A stretch of DNA of 64,000 bases from a bacterium (GTDB taxonomy: Bacteria; Desulfobacterota; Binatia; Binatales; Binataceae). Below, piece by piece: positions 21,565 to 29,931 of the stretch. The stretch covers positions 1 to 64,000 of the forward strand of contig JADBKU010000009.1 of NCBI GenBank assembly GCA_014896235.1, in the 5' to 3' direction. Both the position numbers and the translations under genes were made by a program. Within the stretch, counting starts at the first letter, position 1. Each line of letters opens with the position of its first letter. A model generated the notes under the pieces. The model saw nothing but the letters and a program-made list of their open reading frames with translations. It made no database searches and was not told the DNA's origin.

Positions 21565-22479
21565 ATGATAACTGAAACCCGCAAGGCATCGAAAAAGCGC
21601 GCCGTCTCAACCAGCGTATGCGCTTTTGCCGACAGTTTTCCTTTCGCGCGGCGGCTGGCGGCAGAATTGGGCGCGCGGCTGCGTCCTTTGAAACAGCATC
21701 GATTTCCTGACGGCGAAGCGCTGGTGCGCGCCGAACCTCATCCGGAACGGAACGCCCTCGTCGTGCGGACGCTTGATCATCCCGATCCGAAGCTGTTCGA
21801 AACGATGCTCGCCGCCGACGCGTTACGCCGCGGCGGCGCGCGGCGAGTCACGTTGGTCGCGCCATATTTGCCGTATATGCGGCAGGATACGGTTTTCGAA
21901 CCGGGCGAACCCGTGTCGCAACGGGTGCTGGGCGCGATGCTTGCTTTGGTCTTCGATCGGGTCGTCACGGTCGAAGCGCACTTGCACAGGGTGCGCACGC
22001 TTCGCGAAGCGATACCATGCCGCGCGATATCGCTGAGCGCGGCGCCAGTGCTGGCGCGGTGGATGAAATCGCGCGCGCCCGATGCGCTGGTGGTCGGCCC
22101 GGACCATGAATCGACGCCGTGGGTCCGGAAAATAGGACGCGCCGCCGGACTGAAATGGATCGTCGGCCGCAAGGAACGGCGCGGGGATCGCTCGGTCCGC
22201 GTCCACTTTGACGATGTTCCATCGGCGGGACGCGCCTTCGTTATCGACGATATCGCCAGCTCCGGCGCGACGCTCGCCGCCGCCGCGCGCGCGTTGCGTC
22301 AGCGCGGCGTCAAAGAGGTTGACGCGATTGTGGTTCATGCGTTGTTCGCGCCCGGCTCGATGGCGCTGATCCGCCGGGCCGGCGTCCGGCGCGTGATCTC
22401 GTGCGACACGATCGCGAACCCGACCAACGCAATCGGATGCGCGCCGCTGGTCGCGCGTGCGCTCGAAGGCATCGCATGA
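21565..22479 (+). CDS. Ribose-phosphate diphosphokinase-like protein (PRPP synthetase family)
   Basis: The protein is 304 residues from the ATG at 21565; an in-frame TTG at 21523 is possible. It has the ATP-binding motif FPDGEALVR, the dimer-loop region PYLPYMRQD, and the PRPP loop FVIDDIASSGATLA. The N-terminus is shorter and more divergent than in the housekeeping Prs, closer to archaeal-type enzymes. It would interconvert ribose-5-phosphate and PRPP. The stop overlaps the next gene's start (ATGA), and an AMP phosphorylase-like gene follows, so a role in nucleotide salvage or breakdown rather than bulk PRPP supply is likely. Confidence 0.85.
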   Translation: MITETRKASKKRAVSTSVCAFADSFPFARRLAAELGARLRPLKQHRFPDGEALVRAEPHPERNALVVRTLDHPDPKLFETMLAADALRRGGARRVTLVAPYLPYMRQDTVFEPGEPVSQRVLGAMLALVFDRVVTVEAHLHRVRTLREAIPCRAISLSAAPVLARWMKSRAPDALVVGPDHESTPWVRKIGRAAGLKWIVGRKERRGDRSVRVHFDDVPSAGRAFVIDDIASSGATLAAAARALRQRGVKEVDAIVVHALFAPGSMALIRRAGVRRVISCDTIANPTNAIGCAPLVARALEGIA

Positions 22480-23870
22480 AAGATTCCGCTCCCACGTTGC
22501 GCTTCATGGGCGCCGCCGGCGTCGTAACCGGCAGCCGCTTCCTCCTGACCGTGAACGGCGCTCGCACACTTATCGATTGCGGCCTCTTTCAGGGACTCAA
22601 GCAACTGCGTCTTCGCAATTGGGACGCGTTCCCGATCGCGCCGGCGGCAATCGATCGCGTCATGCTGACGCATGCGCATCTCGACCACAGCGGCTATCTG
22701 CCGGCGCTCTGCCGTGACGGGTATCGCGGCAAAATCGTGGCCACCGGCGCGACACATGCGCTGTGCCGCATCCTCTTGCCCGACAGCGGCCGCCTTCAGG
22801 AAGAAGAAGCCGCATACGCGAATCGCAAAGGCTATTCGAAGCACGCGCCGGCGCGCGCGCTCTATACCGAGGACGACGCTCTGAAGGCGCTGGCGCAATT
22901 TGAACCGATCGCGCATGGTTCGCCGTTCGAAGCGTCAGACGGATTACGCGTCAGTTTCAGATACGCCGGCCACATCCTCGGTTCCGCGTCGTTGCTGGTC
23001 GAATGCGATGGGCCGAAACGGCGGCGCGTGCTCTTCAGCGGCGATCTCGGCCGGCCATCGCATCCAATTCTGATCCCGCCGTCTCCGGCTCCGGAAGCCG
23101 ACGTTATAGTGGCTGAATCGACTTACGGCGATCGCCGGCATGACGATGCGGCGTCGGTGAAACTTTTTGGCGAGACGATCGCGCGCGTCGCCGGGCGCGG
23201 CGGCGTCATCGTGATCCCCTCCTTTGCCGTGGATCGCACCGAGGTCGTTTTATTTCATCTGCGCGAATTGATTCGCGAAGGGCGCGTTCCGCCGATTCCT
23301 GTTTACGTGGACAGCCCGATGGCGCTGGCGACTTTGAAAATCTACCAGCGTGAGATTGCCTCCGGGTGTCCTGAAATTCGCAAAGGCGTGACGCCTGACG
23401 ATCTCGATCCCGGCGACCTCCATGAGATTCGCAGCGTGGACGAATCGATCGCCCTGAATTTTGCGCAAGGACCGATGATCATCATCTCGGCGTCAGGGAT
23501 GGCGACCGGCGGACGGGTATTGCATCATCTGGCGGCGCGGTTGGGCGATGAACGCAATGCGGTCATCTTGGTCGGCTATCAGGCGGAGGGCACGCGCGGC
23601 AGAAAACTGCTCGACGGCGAACCGGCGATCAAGATGCTGGGCCGGTATGTCGGCGTCCGCGCGCAAATCGTGAACGTGCCCGGATTTTCGGTGCATTCCG
23701 ATCAGGCCGAGACGCTGGCGTGGCTCAGGACGGCGCCGCGCGCTCCCGAAGTCTGTTACGTGGTGCACGGCGATCCGGCGGCCGCCCAAGCGCTGCGCGA
23801 CGCGATCGTGCGGGAGCTGCGATGGACCGCGGTCGTGCCGCGCCATCTCGAGCAAGTCCGAATCGATTGA
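22476..23870 (+). CDS. MBL-fold beta-CASP ribonuclease-like protein
   Basis: The protein is 464 residues. The metallo-beta-lactamase motif LTHAHLDHSGYLPAL supplies HxHxDH, and beta-CASP motifs follow: SGDLGR, VAESTYGDR, ISASGMATGGRVLHHL and PGFSVHSDQAETL. The family contains RNA endo- and exonucleases such as CPSF73-like and YsnF-like proteins. The ATG at 22476 overlaps the stop of the PRPP-synthetase-like gene. The genomic link with a nucleoside monophosphate phosphorylase suggests RNA breakdown feeding nucleotide recovery, which is inference. Confidence 0.9.
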   Translation: MKDSAPTLRFMGAAGVVTGSRFLLTVNGARTLIDCGLFQGLKQLRLRNWDAFPIAPAAIDRVMLTHAHLDHSGYLPALCRDGYRGKIVATGATHALCRILLPDSGRLQEEEAAYANRKGYSKHAPARALYTEDDALKALAQFEPIAHGSPFEASDGLRVSFRYAGHILGSASLLVECDGPKRRRVLFSGDLGRPSHPILIPPSPAPEADVIVAESTYGDRRHDDAASVKLFGETIARVAGRGGVIVIPSFAVDRTEVVLFHLRELIREGRVPPIPVYVDSPMALATLKIYQREIASGCPEIRKGVTPDDLDPGDLHEIRSVDESIALNFAQGPMIIISASGMATGGRVLHHLAARLGDERNAVILVGYQAEGTRGRKLLDGEPAIKMLGRYVGVRAQIVNVPGFSVHSDQAETLAWLRTAPRAPEVCYVVHGDPAAAQALRDAIVRELRWTAVVPRHLEQVRID

Positions 23871-23882
23871 TGAGGAGCAGCG

Positions 23883-25388
23883 ATGTTCCGCGTAAAGCAT
23901 TTCCCGCTCGATACGCTGCGCGAACACGTTATCGTGATTCACCAGCGCGCGGTTCGCGAGGGCAAACTCGGATTCAACCCGCTCGACCGCGCCTATGTCT
24001 TTGGCGACGATCCGGCCACCGGCGCGCGGCGCGAAGTCACGGGCGTGTTGAATTTTTGTAACGACGCGTTGCTGGAACCGGACGAAATCGGCCTCTCAGA
24101 AGAGGCGTTTCGCGATCTGGGACTGCCGGAGGGCGCGCAGGTCAACGCTACCCTGGCGGTCCCGCCACGCAGCGTCGATCTGGTCCGCGGCAAGCTTGAG
24201 GGCCGCAAGTTCGATCGCGCGGCGTTCCAGTCGATCCTGGCCGACGTCGTACGCCGCCGTTACTCGCGCGTCGAATTGTCGATGTTCGTGTTGGCTTGCG
24301 CGCTGCGCGGCCTCGACAACACGGAGATCGCCGACTACACGCGCGCGATGATCGATACCGGTTCGCGCCTCGATTTCGGACCCGGACCCATCGCCGACAA
24401 ACATTGTATCGGTGGAATTCCGGGCAATCGCACGACCATGATCGTCGTGCCGATCGTGGCCTCGCTCGGGATGAAAATGCCCAAAACTTCGTCGCGCGCG
24501 ATCACCAGCCCGGCCGGCGCCGCCGACACAATGGGCGCGCTCGCGAACGTCGGGCTGAGCGCGCAGCGCCTGTACGACGTCGTCGAAGAAGCGGGAGGAT
24601 GTATCGCGTGGGGCGGCGCGCTCGAGCTTGCTCCAGTCGACGACATCCTGATTACGGTCGAGCGGCCGATGGAAATCGATACCGAGGCGCAGATGGTCGC
24701 GTCGATCCTGGCCAAAAAGAAAACGGTCGGCGCCACTCACGTGCTGATCGATATTCCTGTCGGCGCCAGCGCGAAGGTTCGCACCCTCGCCGGCGCCGAG
24801 CGTCTGTCCGCGCTTTTTCACAGCGTCGCACGCGATATCGACCTGCGCCTCGAAGTCGTCACCACCGAAGCGCGCGGCCCCGTCGGTCGCGGAATCGGAC
24901 CGCGGCTGGAGGCGCTGGACGTATTGGCCGTGCTCCGGGGCGCGCCCGATGCGCCCGTCGATCTGCGCGAGAAGTCGCTCTATTTAGCCGCTCGCCTGCT
25001 CGAGATGACCGGCGCGGCACCTGCGACCGGCGGATACCGGGCGGCGCAGCGCGCTCTCGATTCTGGGGCGGCGTTAAAAATATTTGAACGGATCGTTGAC
25101 GCCCAGGGACGCCGGGAATTCCCCGCCCAAGCGGCCTTCACCACTATCTTTCCGTCTTACCAGGACGGCAGAATTCGCGAGATTGATTGCTGGGAAATCG
25201 CGCGCGTCGCGAAACTGGCCGGCGCGCCCGCCAATATCGCCGCCGGCGTGCGGATGCTGAAGGCGGTCGGCGAGGTCGCGGCGCGCGGCGAACCTATCTT
25301 TGAGATTCACGCCGAAAGCGCGGCGCAACTTGAACTCGCCCGCACCTACGCCAAATCGCACCCTCAAATCGTCCGCTACGGGTTTTAG
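23883..25388 (+). CDS. AMP/thymidine phosphorylase family protein
   Basis: The protein is 501 residues, longer than a bacterial DeoA (about 440), because of an N-terminal domain of about 85 residues typical of archaeal AMP phosphorylase. The catalytic domain shows KHCIGGIPGNRTTMIVVPI, TSSRAITSPAGAADTM and the glycine-rich GGCIAWGGALELAP. These enzymes split a nucleoside or nucleoside monophosphate with phosphate, giving base plus ribose-1-phosphate or ribose-1,5-bisphosphate. It is the third gene of a tight operon and starts 12 bases after the nuclease gene, with GAGGAG upstream. Confidence 0.9.
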   Translation: MFRVKHFPLDTLREHVIVIHQRAVREGKLGFNPLDRAYVFGDDPATGARREVTGVLNFCNDALLEPDEIGLSEEAFRDLGLPEGAQVNATLAVPPRSVDLVRGKLEGRKFDRAAFQSILADVVRRRYSRVELSMFVLACALRGLDNTEIADYTRAMIDTGSRLDFGPGPIADKHCIGGIPGNRTTMIVVPIVASLGMKMPKTSSRAITSPAGAADTMGALANVGLSAQRLYDVVEEAGGCIAWGGALELAPVDDILITVERPMEIDTEAQMVASILAKKKTVGATHVLIDIPVGASAKVRTLAGAERLSALFHSVARDIDLRLEVVTTEARGPVGRGIGPRLEALDVLAVLRGAPDAPVDLREKSLYLAARLLEMTGAAPATGGYRAAQRALDSGAALKIFERIVDAQGRREFPAQAAFTTIFPSYQDGRIREIDCWEIARVAKLAGAPANIAAGVRMLKAVGEVAARGEPIFEIHAESAAQLELARTYAKSHPQIVRYGF

Positions 25389-25437
25389 CGATACCGTCAA
25401 CGTTGGTTTGAAAGGATTGCGATGATCGTCGGCGCTC

Positions 25438-25486
25438 TTGACAGGCACGCCGGACAAAGTTAAATCCTATAAAACCCATAGATTTA
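25438..25486 (+). promoter_or_regulatory. Promoter and palindromic operator of the Rrf2 gene
   Basis: A perfect -35 TTGACA (25438-25443) is followed after 16 bases by TTAAAT as a -10-like element. Overlapping it is a palindrome-like site, TAAATC-CTAT at 25461-25470 and ATAG-ATTTA at 25478-25486, ending at the GTG start of the Rrf2 gene. Rrf2 proteins bind AT-rich dyads of this type, so autoregulation is likely. Confidence 0.55.
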
Positions 25487-25945
25487 GTGCTATCCCAAAA
25501 GGCTAAATATGCGCTAAAAGCGACGCTGGTATTGGCCAAGGAGTTCGGCCATGGACCAGTTCTAATCGCCGACATTGCGCAACGCGAACGGATGCCGCGG
25601 AAGTTTCTCGAGGTCATTTTGCTCGAACTGCGCAATCATGGCTTGTTGCAAAGCCGTAAAGGTAAAGGCGGCGGATATTTTCTCGCACGCCAGCCCAGCC
25701 AAATTACGCTGGGCGAGGTTCTGCGCGTCGTCGAAGGTCCGTTGGCGCCACTGCCCTGCGTCAGCAAGGTGGCGTACCGGCGATGCGATGAATGTTACGA
25801 CGAACGAACCTGTGCGATCCGGATGGTAATGAAAGACGTGCGCGAGGCCACAGCTCGGATACTGGATTCGACGACCCTTGCCGACGTTCTCAAGCGGGCC
25901 GAATCGACCCTTCACGGTCGAGATGCGCTCATCTACGCGATCTAA
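25487..25945 (+). CDS. Rrf2 family transcriptional regulator with clustered cysteines
   Basis: The protein is 152 residues from a GTG start. The winged helix spans AKYALKATLVLAKEF, then VLIADIAQRERMPRKFLEVILLEL and RKGKGGGYFLAR, typical of Rrf2. The C-terminal half has cysteines in PCVSK, RRCDECYDERTC, similar in placement to the three Fe-S ligands of IscR, though with one extra. It may therefore sense iron-sulfur or redox state; CymR-type relatives sense cysteine supply. Downstream lie yezD, a porin and a TauE-type exporter, and AT-rich dyads sit at its own and at the yezD start. Confidence 0.9.
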   Translation: MLSQKAKYALKATLVLAKEFGHGPVLIADIAQRERMPRKFLEVILLELRNHGLLQSRKGKGGGYFLARQPSQITLGEVLRVVEGPLAPLPCVSKVAYRRCDECYDERTCAIRMVMKDVREATARILDSTTLADVLKRAESTLHGRDALIYAI

Positions 25946-25967
25946 TTTTTTTTACGTCAAATAATCT

Positions 25968-25987
25968 ATTAAATTGATGGATTTAAT
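25968..25987 (+). promoter_or_regulatory. Perfect dyad upstream of yezD, candidate Rrf2 operator
   Basis: ATTAAAT (25968-25974), six bases, then ATTTAAT (25981-25987) is a perfect 7-bp inverted repeat in an otherwise GC-rich genome. It ends three bases before the yezD ATG, so it covers the ribosome-binding zone. It shares the TAAAT/ATTTA half-sites with the dyad at the Rrf2 promoter. Confidence 0.55.
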
Positions 25988-25990
25988 CAT

Positions 25991-26173
25991 ATGAAGGCGG
26001 ACCTGCTGCGCTGTGAGGAACTTCTAATTGATGACGGTGAGGCCGGACGCGCGATCCGGGAGATCATCCGCGCCGTCAGATCCGTAAATTTCGGTTCCGT
26101 CGAAATCGTCATTCACGACTCCCGCATCGTGCAAATCGAACGCAAGGAAAAACTCCGCCTCGATCGACCCTAA
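25991..26173 (+). CDS. YezD family small protein (DUF2292)
   Basis: The protein is 60 residues. The second half, FGSVEIVIHDSRIVQIERKEKLRL, is the YezD/DUF2292 signature. The function is unknown, but the family usually sits with sulfate or thiosulfate assimilation genes and Rrf2/CymR-type regulators, which fits the upstream Rrf2 gene. No good Shine-Dalgarno is seen; the dyad at 25968-25987 occupies that place. Confidence 0.85.
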   Translation: MKADLLRCEELLIDDGEAGRAIREIIRAVRSVNFGSVEIVIHDSRIVQIERKEKLRLDRP

Positions 26174-26200
26174 GGCGGGTCGATCCGATTTGAACGCGCC

Positions 26201-26257
26201 GACCGGACCGCCGGAGGCGATTGCCAAACCAGCCGCGGCTGACCGGACCACCGGAGG
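26201..26257 (+). repeat. Imperfect 17-bp direct repeat upstream of the porin gene
   Basis: GACCGGACC-G-CCGGAGG (26201-26217) recurs as GACCGGACC-A-CCGGAGG (26241-26257), 40 bases apart. Each copy is itself partly palindromic, and the second contains a strong ribosome site GGAGG placed unusually far (27 bases) from the porin ATG at 26285. Meaning unknown. Confidence 0.4.
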
Positions 26258-26284
26258 ATGCGATGAAGCAGAGTCAGAACTTCG

Positions 26285-27703
26285 ATGCGAATTCTCTACT
26301 TCCTGCCGCTGATGCTGGCCGGTGGATTCGCGTTTGCCGCGCCGGTTTTGGCGCAGTCCATCGCTTCCAACGATGATCTGCGCAAAGAAGTTGCGGAATT
26401 GAAAAGCGAGGTTGCGGAGCTGGAAAGCGAAAATTTGCGATTGCGCGCCTTGAAAGACAAGGTCGACAGGCTTGACCGTGCCGTCGCCTCGCAATCCGAC
26501 GCCGCCCGCAAGAAAGAACTGAGCCGGCCGGCTGTCATGGTCGGACCGAACGGCTTTGGGCTGGCGTCGCCCGACGGCGCCTATCAATTCCGGATCGGCG
26601 GATGGCTGCAGGCCGACGGCCGCTTCTACAACACCGGCACAAAACCCAACGCTTCGACCTTCCTGATCCGCCGTGCGCGGCCCTACTTCGAGGGCACGCT
26701 CGATCGGTTTTACGATTTTCGCCTGATGGCCGATTTTGGCCAGGGCAAGACGACCATCGAAGACGCCTTCGCCGATATCCACTACTGGGACGCATTCAGA
26801 ATGCGCGCCGGAAAGTTCAAAGAACCGGTCGGCCTCGAACGCCTCCAGAACGATCGCTATCTGATGTTCGCGGAACGCGCGCTGACCGTGAATCTCGTGC
26901 CCGATCGCGATTTGGGCGCCGCGGCGCACGGCGAACTGTTCGCCCAAACACTGGAATACGAATTCGGAATCTTCAACGGTGTTCCGGACGACACCGCTGC
27001 AGTGGATATCGGCGACAACGACGCAAAGGATTTCGCCGGCCGCGTCTTTGTCCATCCGTTTGCGGATTCTCGGTATGCATTCGCGAGCAAGCTGGGCATC
27101 GGCGTCGCCGGGACTTATGGATCCGGGCGCACCGTCACGCTTGATACCTACAAGACCGCTGGCCAGACCACATTCTTTACTTATAACAAGAATGTCCATG
27201 CCTCGGGCGAACGATTCAGACTGGCGCCGCAATTGAACTATTACCGAGGTCCGGTTGGTTTCCAGAGCGAATTCGTCGAGAACGCGCAGCAGGTTGAATT
27301 GGTTTCACCCAGCAGCGCGGCCGCCCGCGCGCATCTGCTGAGCAATCAGGCGTGGCAAATCGCCTGCTCATTCTTGCTCACCGGCGAAGAGGCGCAATAC
27401 GCCGCGCCGGTCGTTCCGATTCATCCCTTCAGCCCTTTCGGCAACGGCCTCGGAGCATGGGAACTTGCCGCCCGCGTGGATGCATTGACGGTCGATTCCG
27501 ATGCGTTCAAAGACGGCTTCGCAGATCCGTCGGCTTCTTCGCGCCAAGCCCTCGAATGGATGTTCGGCGTGAATTGGTATCCAAACCGCAACCTCAAGAT
27601 GCAACTGGATTACGAACGCACAAGCTTCGCCGGCGGCGCGCCCGGCGGCCGCGACCGTGAAGGCGAAAGCGCGATTCTGAGCGAATTGCAGGTGGCGTTC
27701 TAA
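26285..27703 (+). CDS. Outer-membrane porin, OprO/OprP (phosphate-selective) type
   Basis: The protein is 472 residues with a signal peptide (ILYFLPLMLAGGFAFAAPVLAQ), a short coiled coil at about residues 35-70 (ELKSEVAELESENLRL), and a beta-barrel. The barrel start reads YQFRIGGWLQADGRF and FLIRRARPYFEGTL, as in porin O/P. It ends in LQVAF, a C-terminal phenylalanine as needed for barrel insertion. It would let anions cross the outer membrane; phosphate, pyrophosphate or sulfur oxyanions are all possible. The neighbours favour a sulfur compound. Confidence 0.88.
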   Translation: MRILYFLPLMLAGGFAFAAPVLAQSIASNDDLRKEVAELKSEVAELESENLRLRALKDKVDRLDRAVASQSDAARKKELSRPAVMVGPNGFGLASPDGAYQFRIGGWLQADGRFYNTGTKPNASTFLIRRARPYFEGTLDRFYDFRLMADFGQGKTTIEDAFADIHYWDAFRMRAGKFKEPVGLERLQNDRYLMFAERALTVNLVPDRDLGAAAHGELFAQTLEYEFGIFNGVPDDTAAVDIGDNDAKDFAGRVFVHPFADSRYAFASKLGIGVAGTYGSGRTVTLDTYKTAGQTTFFTYNKNVHASGERFRLAPQLNYYRGPVGFQSEFVENAQQVELVSPSSAAARAHLLSNQAWQIACSFLLTGEEAQYAAPVVPIHPFSPFGNGLGAWELAARVDALTVDSDAFKDGFADPSASSRQALEWMFGVNWYPNRNLKMQLDYERTSFAGGAPGGRDREGESAILSELQVAF

Positions 27704-27756
27704 CCGGCCCGAGAGCTTCGATTTCGCCCGGCCGGATGGATTCAGGAGTATATTCA

Positions 27757-28650
27757 ATGCCTCATTTGGACATTGGCGAGTTGGTATTATTCTCGATCGC
27801 CCTCGTGGCGGCCGCCGTCAACGGCGCGATCGGCTACGGATTCTCGTCGCTCACGGTGCCAGTGGCGCTGCTTTACTTTCCAAACCGGATGCTCGCTCCG
27901 GCGCTGGTCATGATCGAACTGGCCATCAACGCCGGTGTGGTCTATCTGAATCGCGCAAATTTCTTCGCGGCCCGCCGCCGCGCAACGCCGATTCTGCTCG
28001 GTCTCGCCCCCGGCATTTTGATCGGCAGCCTGATGTTGTCGCACGTCGATTCGGCTTCGTTGAAACTATGCACCTACGCGATCTTGCTGCCGATCGTGCT
28101 GCTGCAGGCAGGCGGTTTCCGCCGGCCAATTCAGGCGGAGGCTACGGCCGGTTTCACGCTCGGCGCCGGAGTCGGCGTGCTCTACGCCACGACGACCATC
28201 TCCGGCCCGCCGCTCGCGATGATGCTGAACAATCAGGGACTCGAAAAAGGGCATTTTCGCGGCACGATCGGCGTCGTTCGCATCGCCGAAACCACGCTCA
28301 CCGCCATATCTTACGCATGGCTGGGCCTTTATAGCGCCGCCAGCTTCCATCTGCTGCTATACATTGCGCCGGCGGTGCTGATCGGCCTTCCGTTGGGCGC
28401 ATTTGTCATCAGGTTTATGCCGATCGAAACCTTCCGCCGCGTGTGCATGAGCTTCGACGCCTGGGTAATCGGTTTCGGACTCGCGCGCGCGATTATCAAG
28501 CTCGATCTGCTCAAGCCTCGCCACGCCTACGGTCTCTGGCTCGGCGTGATTATGTTCGACCTGTGCCTGCTCTTCCGTTATTTCGCCGCCCGCCGAGCGG
28601 CCGCGACCGAACCCGAAACATTCCTCTACCCCAGGATCGTGAACGAATAG
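27757..28650 (+). CDS. TauE/SafE family membrane exporter
   Basis: The protein is 297 residues with about eight membrane helices. The N-terminal helix carries NGAIGYGFSSLTVPVALL, and the second repeat carries GVLYATTTISGPPLAMMLNNQG, both typical of the TauE/SafE fold. GGAG nine bases before the ATG at 27757 sets the start. Members export sulfite, sulfoacetate or other sulfur anions. The gene directly follows the porin and lies in the Rrf2-YezD locus, which supports sulfur-anion traffic. Confidence 0.9.
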   Translation: MPHLDIGELVLFSIALVAAAVNGAIGYGFSSLTVPVALLYFPNRMLAPALVMIELAINAGVVYLNRANFFAARRRATPILLGLAPGILIGSLMLSHVDSASLKLCTYAILLPIVLLQAGGFRRPIQAEATAGFTLGAGVGVLYATTTISGPPLAMMLNNQGLEKGHFRGTIGVVRIAETTLTAISYAWLGLYSAASFHLLLYIAPAVLIGLPLGAFVIRFMPIETFRRVCMSFDAWVIGFGLARAIIKLDLLKPRHAYGLWLGVIMFDLCLLFRYFAARRAAATEPETFLYPRIVNE

Positions 28651-28761
28651 CCAGTACCGAATTCCGATGCCATACCGGGCGCCGACGCGGCAAAACGATG
28701 AAATCGGGATGCGCCTGTTCCTATCGCCGATGATTTCGCCGGAACAGATCTTAGGAGGATT

Positions 28762-28839
28762 TGGTGGACGCACCAGGACTTGAACCTGGGACCCCTTGCA
28801 TGTGAGGCAAGTGCTCTAACCGGGCTGAGCTATGCGTCC
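28762..28839 (-). tRNA. tRNA-Val (CAC)
   Basis: On the minus strand the acceptor arms GGACGCA and TGCGTCC pair fully, followed by A and an encoded CCA. TAGCTCAGCC and GGTTCAAGTCC form the D and T regions. The anticodon stem CTTGC/GCAAG encloses CTCACAT, giving anticodon CAC for GUG valine codons. Confidence 0.97.
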
Positions 28840-29043
28840 ACCGGAAGCCCAATTATTGCGCCCGGCCGCCCGCTGCCGCAAGAGCGGCGCGCCGCCCCGC
28901 CGCCTGCGCCAATTGACCCTCAAGCCGCTTGCTGGTAGCTCCGATGGACGATGCGGCGGGCGCGCGCCTGCAACGTCGGCTATGATTGAGCCGCGCCTAC
29001 CCGGCCGCATCAAAGGACTTGTCAGCGCCTTGAGAACGACCGC

Positions 29044-29931
29044 ATGAGCATCTCGATCGCCCATCATCCGAACGCCGCCGGCGACGTGCATCACCCCGAC
29101 CCGATCCAATACCGGGAATACAAGCTGCTGCTGAAGGCTGAACACTTCCTCAAGCCGCAAAGCTTCCATAAGTTCTGGAAGCTCACTCGCCGCGTCGCCA
29201 AAAACCTCGGCGTCACGATCAACAAGCGCGGCAAGCCGATGGAGACCCATCTGCGCGAGGTGATCTTCTTCGATACGCCGAAATTCCGCCTTTATAACAA
29301 CGGCTTTATCCTGCGCCGGCGCACCTTTTACAAGAATGGCCTGCCCCAGCCTGAGCACGAACTGACGCTCAAGTTCCGCAGCCCCGACTACGAGGCCGCA
29401 GCCGCCGTCGATGTGCGTCCGCTGCTGCCGTGCCGGAACGTCGTCAAGTTCAAGGAAGAAATCCTGCTTCCAAACGACAAACCGCAAGGGATGCGCACAA
29501 TTTACTCGCACGGATGCGAGCTGGACACGCCCAACACGATCATGACGCAGAGCTTCGAGACCATCTGCCAGGTCTTTCCCGCCCTGCAAAGGACGGGCGC
29601 GAAGCCGAAGACCGCGCTCTCGGTGGTGAACGGCATCGCGATCGAGGAAATCCTCGTCAATTTCGGCGAAATCGATTTCGGCGGCAGGATGACGGCGAAG
29701 GCCAACGTCGCGATCTGGCGCAATCGCACGACGCAGGAGCACTTTGTCGGCGAATATTCCTACCAGTTGAAATTTCCGTCGCTCGGCGAATTCCATGGCA
29801 AGCCGCGCGAGCTCTCCGAGCAGTTTTATCTCGATCTGCAACGCGAAGCCGCCGATTGGATCAAAATCGAAACCACCAAAACCGCGATGATCTACCGAAT
29901 GGGCCGCACGGCCGTCACGAATCATGAATGA
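29044..29931 (+). CDS. CYTH/VTC-like (triphosphate tunnel superfamily) protein
   Basis: The protein is 295 residues. It shows the pattern of tunnel-fold enzymes: YREYKLLLKAEHF at the N-terminus (ExK-like), LREVIFFDTP, FILRRRTFY, ELTLKFRSP, and KFKEEI, all alternating charged residues on beta strands that would line a tunnel. Such proteins bind triphosphate-like substrates or make polyphosphate. The assignment is from pattern only. The stop lies inside the start region of the chromate transporter gene (8-base overlap), so the two are co-translated. Confidence 0.6.
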   Translation: MSISIAHHPNAAGDVHHPDPIQYREYKLLLKAEHFLKPQSFHKFWKLTRRVAKNLGVTINKRGKPMETHLREVIFFDTPKFRLYNNGFILRRRTFYKNGLPQPEHELTLKFRSPDYEAAAAVDVRPLLPCRNVVKFKEEILLPNDKPQGMRTIYSHGCELDTPNTIMTQSFETICQVFPALQRTGAKPKTALSVVNGIAIEEILVNFGEIDFGGRMTAKANVAIWRNRTTQEHFVGEYSYQLKFPSLGEFHGKPRELSEQFYLDLQREAADWIKIETTKTAMIYRMGRTAVTNHE

